Of a stretch of 8,102 bases of DNA, positions 1 through 5,011 are shown in pieces. The notes under the pieces are model-generated. The model had not been told where the DNA came from and ran no database searches. It worked only from the letters and a program-made list of their open reading frames with translations. How positions within the stretch are numbered: the stretch's first letter is position 1; every line of letters begins with the position of its first letter. The DNA comes from Thaumarchaeota archaeon UBA160 (GTDB lineage Archaea > Thermoproteota > Nitrososphaeria > Conexivisphaerales > UBA164). Location: contig DAXX01000065.1 of assembly GCA_002506605.1 (NCBI GenBank), positions 1,699-9,800 on the forward strand, written 5' to 3'. Position numbers and translations under genes: made by a program.

Positions 1-94
1 TTTGCCACTTTAACAGCTTTTTGATGTTAATTTTATCAAAAATCTTATTTGACCAGTAACAAACTTCCATTGTACAAGTTAGTGCGGAAGCCAT
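1..94 (-). CDS. Possible 5' end of a divergent gene running off the left edge (weak)
   Basis: On the minus strand an ATG at 94 opens a frame of 31 codons that reaches the window edge without a stop (begins MASALTCTMEVCYW; lysine- and isoleucine-rich afterwards). A TATA-like element (minus-strand ATTTTTAAAG, 130-121) would place transcription start near 99, just before this ATG, which is why I list it. A stretch this long can be open by chance in AT-rich DNA, I recognise no family, and an 8-bp inverted repeat lies inside it at 18-42. Treat it as a hypothesis; the alternative is plain intergenic DNA. Confidence 0.2.
   Translation of the reverse strand, partial: MASALTCTMEVCYWSNKIFDKINIKKLLKWQ
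18..42. repeat. 8-bp inverted repeat (AT-rich hairpin)
   Basis: TTTTTGAT (18-25) and ATCAAAAA (35-42) are perfect inverted copies separated by a 9-nt loop, followed on the + strand by the T-rich stretch CTTATTT. It could mark the 3' end of a plus-strand gene to the left of the window, or be chance pairing in AT-rich DNA. Archaeal termination depends mainly on T-tracts, so the hairpin alone is weak evidence. Confidence 0.3.
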
Positions 95-120
95 ATGAGT
101 TATTTCAAATCAGCGCAAAA

Positions 121-130
121 CTTTAAAAAT
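121..130. promoter_or_regulatory. TATA-like element upstream of the 65-aa gene, possibly bidirectional
   Basis: CTTTAAAAAT is centred near 125.5. On the + strand a start about 26 nt downstream falls at about 149-154, that is, on the ATGs at 148 and 154, giving a leaderless or nearly leaderless transcript. No Shine-Dalgarno sequence precedes these ATGs, which fits. On the minus strand the same element would start transcription near 99, close to an ATG at 94. Confidence 0.45.
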
Positions 131-147
131 CCATACACAGATTTAGT

Positions 148-345
148 ATGAGTATGAATAAAGAGCTATTAAATATGTTCAAGATAAATGATAGAGTAAA
201 AACAGATTTAAACGTGGAGGGTACAGTTGTAAATTATGTTGAAATTCAGGGAAAGATATACATAAAAGTAAGGTGGAAAAACGGCACGTTTGGTGTTTAT
301 GGTCCAGAAGAGGTTAAAAGATACAACATAAAAAAGGTGGCGTAG
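148..345 (+). CDS. Small SH3/Tudor-like protein, function unknown (65 aa)
   Basis: A 65-residue charged protein with no membrane segment or cysteine. Residues 10-56 read as a string of short beta strands with turns: FKINDRVKTD, EGTVVNYVEI, KIYIKVRWKNG, TFGVYGPEEV. The pattern 'hydrophobic-D-RV ... G-V-V ... I-V-RW-G ... P-E-V' is common in small SH3-, Tudor- or KOW-like barrels that bind nucleic acid or protein, but the fold is inferred from pattern only. Three in-frame ATGs (148, 154, 175) are possible starts; 148 is used because it and 154 sit at leaderless distance from the TATA-like element, while 175 would begin exactly at the conserved-looking part. It ends 8 nt before the DUF1512 gene and is probably co-transcribed with it. 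It carries an SD-like sequence for that gene in its last codons. Confidence 0.75.
   Translation: MSMNKELLNMFKINDRVKTDLNVEGTVVNYVEIQGKIYIKVRWKNGTFGVYGPEEVKRYNIKKVA
336..340 (+). promoter_or_regulatory. SD-like GGTGG before the TTG start of the DUF1512 gene
   Basis: GGTGG lies within the last codons of the 65-aa gene and can pair with the CCUCC end of archaeal 16S rRNA. It is 13 nt from the TTG at 354, somewhat longer than usual. An in-frame TAA at 348-350 excludes any start further upstream, so the TTG is the first possible start of that frame. Confidence 0.4.
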
Positions 346-353
346 CATAAAAT

Positions 354-1484
354 TTGACCGTAAGCCCATTCAACTTATTCTTTGGTTACGAACCAAGTTC
401 CCCATTACAATTTATAATATATATGATAATAATTTGGGTACCATACATAATCTTAATAATTTATGGGCAAAGGCTTCAGAGCTACGCTATAATAGCAGAC
501 ATAAACAGATATCTTGCTAAACTTAAGTATGACGCAGACCAATCAAAAGCTAATTTGATGTCCTATCTTCAGAGAAAAGGTGTATCTGGAGATGGACAAA
601 AAATTATTGAAAACATGATAGAAATTCAGACAATATTTCCTGTTAACCTTGATCCTGTGGGCATAGTTAAGAAATTAGAGCACGTCATAAGGGTTCAGGA
701 TGAAACAATGAAATTTAGAATAAAGGAAATAATGAAAAACGCAAACGAAGTAGAGAGGACGGCCGTGTTAAACATGCTTGAAATAGCATCAGCTTTAGAA
801 TATGTATATAAGGTTGTGAGGCATTTTTACCTGATAGGAAAAAAGTTTCCTGACAACATATACCTTTTGGCTCAGTTGCAGATGATGCTGCCGGGTATAG
901 TGAAGCAAGCAGACGCTTATCTGTCTGCAATGGGAGCACTTGAAAAATCTCTTCCTTTGGGGGATGCAATAGGGCCCATGGTTGTTGCTGAGTGGTTGAA
1001 GGACAAACCTAAAATCGATCTCGATGAAGAAACGGTATACGGAGAAACAGTAATAAACAACAGAAGGGTTGCCATAATAAAGGCCAAAGGGCCGATGGCA
1101 AACGTCGGTAACCCGGACAAGGCCTTACAGTTCCTTCTGGACGGGCCTTTTAAAGATGCCTCAGCTATAATCATGATAGATGCTGCGTTGAAGATGGAAG
1201 GTGAGCAATCGGGCGATATAGCAGTAGGGATTGGCGCAGCCATAGGCGGTATAGGAACAGAAAAATTCAATATAGAGAAGGTCGCAACCGAAAGAATGAT
1301 ACCGCTCTACGCGGTTATCATAAAGGAATCTTTGTTTGAAGCTATAGCAGTTATGACAAGGGATATAGCAGAAGCTGCTAAGAAAGCAAGGCAAGCTGTA
1401 ATAGATGTTATAATTAAAAATGTGCCAGAGGGTGGTTCTGCAGTTATAATAGGCGTTGGAAACACTCTTGGTGTTGCTCAATGA
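354..1484 (+). CDS. DUF1512 family membrane-anchored protein (376 aa)
   Basis: I recognise the DUF1512 family, a conserved archaeal protein family without assigned function. One hydrophobic segment near the N-terminus (about residues 18-37) should anchor it in the membrane; the rest is soluble. Residues 40-200 are helical and charged, and include the family-like stretch YGQRLQ just after the anchor. The C-terminal half (about 205-376) is alpha/beta: an RRVAIIKAKGP strand-turn (238-247), an acidic MIDAALKMEGE segment (274-284), a glycine-rich loop GIGAAIGGIG (292-301), and a final hydrophobic strand with glycine turn (SAVIIGVGNT, 362-371). These glycine-rich turns suggest ligand or nucleotide binding, but no standard Walker or Rossmann signature is complete. 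The start is a TTG, forced by an upstream in-frame stop; the next Met is residue 24, inside the membrane segment. The stop overlaps the next gene's start by 4 nt (ATGA), so the two are likely coupled. Confidence 0.88.
   Translation: MTVSPFNLFFGYEPSSPLQFIIYMIIIWVPYIILIIYGQRLQSYAIIADINRYLAKLKYDADQSKANLMSYLQRKGVSGDGQKIIENMIEIQTIFPVNLDPVGIVKKLEHVIRVQDETMKFRIKEIMKNANEVERTAVLNMLEIASALEYVYKVVRHFYLIGKKFPDNIYLLAQLQMMLPGIVKQADAYLSAMGALEKSLPLGDAIGPMVVAEWLKDKPKIDLDEETVYGETVINNRRVAIIKAKGPMANVGNPDKALQFLLDGPFKDASAIIMIDAALKMEGEQSGDIAVGIGAAIGGIGTEKFNIEKVATERMIPLYAVIIKESLFEAIAVMTRDIAEAAKKARQAVIDVIIKNVPEGGSAVIIGVGNTLGVAQ
1470..1473 (+). promoter_or_regulatory. Shine-Dalgarno GGTG before the zinc-ribbon gene
   Basis: GGTG lies 7 nt before the ATG at 1481, inside the end of the DUF1512 gene. 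This is a normal archaeal SD position and supports 1481 (or the adjacent ATG at 1484) as the start. SD use inside the operon contrasts with the leaderless first genes. Confidence 0.45.
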
Positions 1485-1666
1485 TGAGACAAAGGGCTCC
1501 TCAGGTTAAGTATTACAGCGTGGAAGAATGCCCAAGGTGCGGGTACAAAGTTAAAAGGGAATTTAAAGAAGGAGATTATGTTTTAAAGCAGTCTGGGCTG
1601 TGTCCTCGTGACAACACGCCTATGATTATCAGCATGATATACGCAGAAGAGCAGAAGTCCGGTTAA
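1481..1666 (+). CDS. Small zinc-ribbon-like protein with three cysteines (61 aa)
   Basis: A 61-residue protein whose N-terminal knuckle is typical of a zinc ribbon: CPRCG at 17-21, followed by a basic/acidic hairpin (REFKEGDYV, 26-34) and a second half-site GLCPRDN at 39-45. A ribbon would normally have CxxC at both ends; here the last ligand position is Asp44 (C41-P-R-D), so only Cys17, Cys20 and Cys41 are available. Asp could complete the site, or metal binding may be weak. The C-terminal strand (MIISMIYAE) fits a ribbon's last beta strand. The start overlaps the DUF1512 stop as ATGA, so the two products are probably made together in similar amounts and may interact. Two consecutive ATGs (1481, 1484) are equally possible. 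Function unknown; nucleic-acid or protein binding is only a guess. Confidence 0.8.
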   Translation: MMRQRAPQVKYYSVEECPRCGYKVKREFKEGDYVLKQSGLCPRDNTPMIISMIYAEEQKSG

Positions 1667-1669
1667 AAG

Positions 1670-1678
1670 TTTATAAAT
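1670..1678 (+). promoter_or_regulatory. Archaeal BRE/TATA promoter for the F420 gene pair (leaderless)
   Basis: TTTATAAAT at 1670-1678, preceded by the purine-rich TTAAAAG (BRE position), is centred 26 nt before the ATG at 1700. That distance puts transcription start on or next to the start codon. There is no SD sequence between 1679 and 1699 (an A-rich run). The BRE overlaps the stop codon of the upstream zinc-ribbon gene, so this unit can be transcribed separately from genes 148-1666. Confidence 0.75.
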
Positions 1679-1699
1679 CAAAAAAGAAAAAAGCATTCA

Positions 1700-2362
1700 A
1701 TGAAAATTGCCATATTAGGTGGGACAGGAGATCTCGGAAAAGGCCTTGCTTTGAGGCTAGCGAAAAACAACGAAGTCTTAATAGGTTCGCGCGAAAAGGA
1801 AAAAGCTGAAAGGCTGGCTTCAGAATACCGTGAAGAGGGAAAAAAGTTTGGGCTTGACCTAAAATTAACAGGGTTTACTAATCAAGAGGCTATTGACAAT
1901 TCTGAGAGGATAATTATTAGTGTGCCCTATGTAGTTCTTCCTCAGTTTTTACTTACATTAAAAAATTATGAGGGGAAACTTTTTATTTCCCCTGTGGTGC
2001 CTATGGTTAAAACTAAAGCCGGTTTTTCATATGAACCTTTTAGGCTAGGCGATAAGGAAGTTTCAGCTGCAGAACTTATAAAATCAACGCTTGGAGGTGC
2101 AAGGGTGGCTTCAGCTTTTCATACAGTCCCCGCGATGAAGCTGTCAGATTTAAGCTTCAAGTTAGACTACGATGTGCTTGTTGCAGCTGACGAGCTCGAA
2201 ACTTTTGAAGAAGTTTCTCAGATAGTCTCTAGCATAGAAGGTTTAAAGCCGTTTTATGCAGGTAAACTCTATACGTCTAAATACCTCGAGTCCTTAACTC
2301 CTCTTTTGCTAAACGTCGCTATAAACAACAAGCTACATACACCTAGCATAAAGATAGTTTAA
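1700..2362 (+). CDS. npdG: F420H2:NADP+ oxidoreductase (Fno/NpdG)
   Basis: Catalyses hydride transfer between NADP(H) and the deazaflavin coenzyme F420, in the cytoplasm; in organisms with little H2 metabolism it usually makes F420H2 from NADPH. The 220-residue length matches the family. The N-terminus is a Rossmann nucleotide site, GGTGDLGKG (7-15), and GSREKEKA (29-36) carries the Ser-Arg pair that selects the 2'-phosphate of NADPH. The F420-side motifs are also present: ISPVVPM (96-102), SAAELI (122-127), SAFHTVPA (138-145), GLKPFYAGKL (181-190), and LESLTPLLLNVA (196-207). His141 and Val143 line up with His133 and Ile135 of the Archaeoglobus fulgidus enzyme, which lie near the F420 ring. 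All expected core motifs are intact. The gene has its own leaderless promoter and its stop is 1 nt before the next gene, so the two should be co-expressed. Confidence 0.93.
   Translation: MKIAILGGTGDLGKGLALRLAKNNEVLIGSREKEKAERLASEYREEGKKFGLDLKLTGFTNQEAIDNSERIIISVPYVVLPQFLLTLKNYEGKLFISPVVPMVKTKAGFSYEPFRLGDKEVSAAELIKSTLGGARVASAFHTVPAMKLSDLSFKLDYDVLVAADELETFEEVSQIVSSIEGLKPFYAGKLYTSKYLESLTPLLLNVAINNKLHTPSIKIV
1971..1993 (+). repeat. Perfect 8-bp inverted repeat inside npdG
   Basis: AGGGGAAA (1971-1978) and TTTCCCCT (1986-1993) can form a stem with a 7-nt loop CTTTTTA. It lies within codons for the conserved ISP strand region, so coding constraint explains at least part of it. No T-tract follows. 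About one such repeat is expected by chance in a window of this size. Confidence 0.3.
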
Positions 2363-2363
2363 A

Positions 2364-3200
2364 ATGAAGTTAGGCCTTTCATTAAGACCAGAGGTTTTTA
2401 AACTATCAGAAATCGTTAAGCTAGCTGAAGAGCTAAATTCTAAATATTTTTTTATACCTGACGTTTCCAAGGATGTTGATCCGATTCAGGTCTCTTTTTC
2501 CATACTTTTAAAGAACAAAAATGCGATGGCCGGACCGGGAGTTGTGAGGATAAACGAACTTCAAATAGATGAGCTTATAAGACAGATAAAGACAATAAAC
2601 GAAATAACAGAGCGCAGGTTTTTCTTGGGTGTCGGGTTGGGTTCTGTAAAAGAGGATGTTGTGACAGCCATAGCCAGCATGAACGAAAAGATTATTGAAG
2701 TAAAAAAATCGACCGACACAAAGGTGTTTGTAGCTACGCTAAGGCAGGGTTTGGCGAAAAAGGTAAAGGAAATAAGCGATGGAATAATACTTAACTTTGC
2801 AACGTTCGATCACGCAAGAAAGGTGTCTTCTGTATTTAAAAGCGAAAATAATTTAGTAATCTCATATTATAAAATCTTTGTATCGCAGAATTTTGATGCA
2901 GCTGCTTATATGGCGGTAAATGAGCTTAATAAATATGCAGGATTTCCCCAGTACTTTGAACTGTTTAAGAAAGAAGGGATAGCTGAGGACATTTCAGGGC
3001 TTTATTCAAAAAGAGAAGAGTCAATAAATAATTTACAAGCCAAAGGGGTATTAGCAATAAACCCAACCCCTGATTTTATAAAAAGCGTATCAGAGGTCTT
3101 TTATAAGAATGGTGTAGACATCTTGGCTATCTATCCGTACTTTACCGCGTCTTATCCTTACGATAAAAGATTTGCTTATTTAAAAGCGTTATTTGCATGA
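2364..3200 (+). CDS. LLM-class (luciferase-fold) F420/flavin-dependent oxidoreductase, short Mer-like protein
   Basis: A 278-residue TIM-barrel protein of the bacterial luciferase-like superfamily, closest in pattern to F420-dependent methylene-tetrahydromethanopterin reductase (Mer). Recognisable pieces are the first strand MKLGLSLRP (1-9), AEELNSKYFFIPD (21-33, the place of the family's 'WITDH'), AGPGV (56-60), INEITERRFFLGVGLGS (78-94; Mer has 'GIGPGD' here), SDGIILN (138-144) and a C-terminal PTPDFIKSV...VDILAIYP (234-258). It is about 50 residues shorter than Mer; some 30 of these are missing between residues 94 and 138, the region that in Mer lies between the 'GPGD' loop and the 'IPIYMG' strand. 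The first part of Mer's substrate side is therefore altered and I do not assign the Mer reaction. The start lies 1 nt after the npdG stop without an SD, so translation probably depends on reinitiation. The pairing with Fno argues for F420H2 as cofactor, by inference. Confidence 0.78.
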   Translation: MKLGLSLRPEVFKLSEIVKLAEELNSKYFFIPDVSKDVDPIQVSFSILLKNKNAMAGPGVVRINELQIDELIRQIKTINEITERRFFLGVGLGSVKEDVVTAIASMNEKIIEVKKSTDTKVFVATLRQGLAKKVKEISDGIILNFATFDHARKVSSVFKSENNLVISYYKIFVSQNFDAAAYMAVNELNKYAGFPQYFELFKKEGIAEDISGLYSKREESINNLQAKGVLAINPTPDFIKSVSEVFYKNGVDILAIYPYFTASYPYDKRFAYLKALFA

Positions 3201-3202
3201 AA

Positions 3203-3243
3203 TTTTTAAAAAGATCAATCAATAAAAGGAATATGTTTAAAAA
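3203..3243 (+). promoter_or_regulatory. AT-rich promoter region of the nusA-like/aspS unit
   Basis: The 49-nt gap after the LLM gene contains three possible TATA elements: TTTTTAAAAA (3203-3212), AATAAAAGG (3221-3229) and TTTAAAAA (3236-3243). The second is centred 25 nt before the ATG at 3250 and suits a leaderless start there; the third would give a start near 3265, suiting the TTG at 3274. None has a strong consensus and no SD is seen, so the exact promoter cannot be chosen by eye. Confidence 0.45.
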
Positions 3244-3249
3244 CCCTAA

Positions 3250-3816
3250 ATGTTTAATCATTTTGAACGATATTTGAAATTTCCAATCTGCACTTTTGAT
3301 GCAAAGGTTGGTGTATTATGCCCGAAATGTGAAGATAGATTAAAAAATGGAGAAATTACAGAAGCTGACGTCAAGGCATCTTTTGTTTTAGCAAAATTAT
3401 TGAACCAGTTTCCAGTGTTAGACAAGCTTACCCTTAAGAGAGCTTACAGGGTTGGTGACGATTATGTTCTATTGTTTAACCAAGGGGAGGCAAAGCAGGT
3501 GCTAAGCAATAAGCAAGTTATGTCCAAGCTTAAAGAAGCTTTAGGAAACGTCTGGGTCACAGAACAGACTTCAGATGCTAGACAGTTTTTGGAGAATTTG
3601 ATGTATCCTATAAGGCTTTTAACTATAAATATAGTGTGGCTACCTGACGGTTCTAGGCACATAAAAGCAATAATAGCAGGTCAGGAAACTAATAACCTTC
3701 CAATCGATTTAAATAAGGTCAAAGAAATAACTAAGATCATAACGGGGGATGAGATAGTGTTTGAGTTTGAAAAAGGAAAATTCACTAAAAAGAGTTCAAT
3801 CGTCAGAACTAGGTGA
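3250..3816 (+). CDS. NusA-like KH-domain RNA-binding protein with CxxC motif (188 aa)
   Basis: An archaeal NusA-like protein, of the kind annotated as transcription elongation factor NusA-like; such proteins contain KH-type RNA-binding modules. The conserved N-terminus PICTFDAKVGVLCPKCE (12-28) holds Cys14 and a CxxC pair (Cys24, Cys27), which could bind a metal with partners elsewhere. Residues 40-118 are alpha/beta. The C-terminal module, from TINIVWLPDGSRHIKAIIAG (125-144) to KVKEITKIITGDEIVFEFE (156-174), has the strand-turn-strand-helix-strand layout of a KH-like fold, though the GxxG loop is not obvious. The start is uncertain: ATG 3250 gives an 8-residue extension (MFNHFERY) before the conserved part, whereas TTG at 3274 would begin MKFPIC, as family members seem to. 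The last 56 nt overlap the start of aspS in another frame, so expression is likely coupled. Its precise role in transcription or translation is not established by sequence. Confidence 0.78.
   Translation: MFNHFERYLKFPICTFDAKVGVLCPKCEDRLKNGEITEADVKASFVLAKLLNQFPVLDKLTLKRAYRVGDDYVLLFNQGEAKQVLSNKQVMSKLKEALGNVWVTEQTSDARQFLENLMYPIRLLTINIVWLPDGSRHIKAIIAGQETNNLPIDLNKVKEITKIITGDEIVFEFEKGKFTKKSSIVRTR
3744..3753 (+). promoter_or_regulatory. Purine-rich putative ribosome binding site for aspS
   Basis: GGGGGATGAG lies 7 nt before the TTG at 3761, inside the nusA-like gene. It is an imperfect match to an archaeal SD, but it is the only G-rich element near the forced TTG starts of aspS (3761 or 3767). Confidence 0.35.
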
Positions 3817-5011
3817 AAATGAGGGTAAGTCTGTAGAGTTACACGGCTGGGTGCACGACGTAAGATTACTTGGAAAAATAACTTTCTTAATAGTAGGAGA
3901 TCCTTTTGGTTATTATCAGGCTGTTTTAAAAGGGGATCTTGCTGAAAAGGCTTCAAACATCCCTAGGCAGAGCTATGTTGTTTTGCGCGGTAAAATAGTG
4001 AAAAGCAAATCAAAAATAAATCCATTTGAAGTACAAGTAGAATCGCTTGATATTGTGAATGAGGCCGATAAGGTTCTCCCTCTAGACCCCGCATCAAAAG
4101 TTAAGAGCGAGCTTATGACAAAGGTAAACAACAGGCCTCTAGATCTTAGGGATGAAGAAGAAAGAAAAATATTTCTTATGAGAGCTGATGTCTTAAATGT
4201 AATAAGGGAATTTTTAATTCATAAAGGCTTCATTGAGGTCGACACACCAAAAATAATAGCAACGGCCTCAGAAGGGGGAGCTGAGCTGTTTAAGGTTGAT
4301 TATTTTGGCAAACCAGCTTATTTAGCGCAGAGCCCGCAGCTCTATAAAGAGGAGCTCGTATTAGCCCTTGGCAGGGTATTTGAGATAGCTCATTATTTCA
4401 GAGCAGAAAAATCCAATACTGTGAAGCATCTGAACGAATTCATGAGCGTCGACATCGAGTCAGCAATGATGCTAAAACAGGATGTTATGAAAATACTTGA
4501 AGAGCTGATAAAGTACATTTATTCTTCATTAAAATCAAAAGGATACAGCTTAGAAGAACCAAATTATACCTTTCCTATTTACACATATGAAGAAGTTTGC
4601 AAGAGCGTTGGTGTAGAATTTGGAAATGATTTGACAACAGATGCCCTAAACCAATTTGGTAAAGATAAAGGATTTTATTTCATAGTAGAATGGCCATTAT
4701 CGCTTAAACCATTTTATACAATGCCGAAAGGTGAAAAGCTAAGCGAATCTTTTGATCTTATGTATAAAGGGCTCGAACTCGCTTCCGGCGGGCAGAGAAT
4801 TCACAAGTATGACCTGCTTGTTGAAAGGTTAAAGGCAAATAACTTAGATCCAGAAAGTTTCAAAGAGCACCTTAAAGTTTACAAATGGGGGATGCCAATT
4901 CACTCTGGATGGGGATTGGGTTTTGACAGGCTAATGATGGTTCTCACTGGCAGAAACAACATTAGAGAGGTCGTTCTTTATCCAAGAGATTCCAGACATT
5001 TAGCTCCGTGA
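3761..5011 (+). CDS. aspS: Aspartyl-tRNA synthetase, archaeal type, probably non-discriminating
   Basis: Attaches aspartate to tRNA in the cytoplasm. At 416 residues it is close to archaeal AspRS size and lacks the bacterial insertion domain. The N-terminal OB fold (about 20-100) binds the anticodon: VELHGWVHDVR at 25-35. The class II catalytic domain shows FIEVDTPKIIATASEGGAELF (motif 1 region and Asp pocket, 157-177), the SPQLYKE signature (191-197), motif 2 FRAE (213-216) followed by HLNEF, and motif 3 GLGFDR (385-390), ending in REVVLYPRD. His32 stands where tRNA-Asp-specific archaeal enzymes have Trp, and the nearby loop has a Pro (INPFE, 86-90) rather than the Lys of those enzymes; both fit an enzyme that also charges tRNA-Asn. 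No ATG precedes the conserved domain; the start must be TTG 3761 or 3767, so it overlaps the upstream gene by 50-56 nt. The 3' end overlaps the helicase gene. Confidence 0.95.
   Translation: MSLKKENSLKRVQSSELGENEGKSVELHGWVHDVRLLGKITFLIVGDPFGYYQAVLKGDLAEKASNIPRQSYVVLRGKIVKSKSKINPFEVQVESLDIVNEADKVLPLDPASKVKSELMTKVNNRPLDLRDEEERKIFLMRADVLNVIREFLIHKGFIEVDTPKIIATASEGGAELFKVDYFGKPAYLAQSPQLYKEELVLALGRVFEIAHYFRAEKSNTVKHLNEFMSVDIESAMMLKQDVMKILEELIKYIYSSLKSKGYSLEEPNYTFPIYTYEEVCKSVGVEFGNDLTTDALNQFGKDKGFYFIVEWPLSLKPFYTMPKGEKLSESFDLMYKGLELASGGQRIHKYDLLVERLKANNLDPESFKEHLKVYKWGMPIHSGWGLGFDRLMMVLTGRNNIREVVLYPRDSRHLAP

Noticed and set aside
3..59. Plus-strand frame open from the left edge to TAA at 57-59
   Set aside because: 18 codons with no recognisable pattern; could be a gene tail but cannot be supported from the sequence.
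715..1481. Long minus-strand open frames opposite the DUF1512 gene
   Set aside because: They lie wholly within a well-supported plus-strand gene, overlap one another, have no family-like motifs and no promoter; they are coding shadows.
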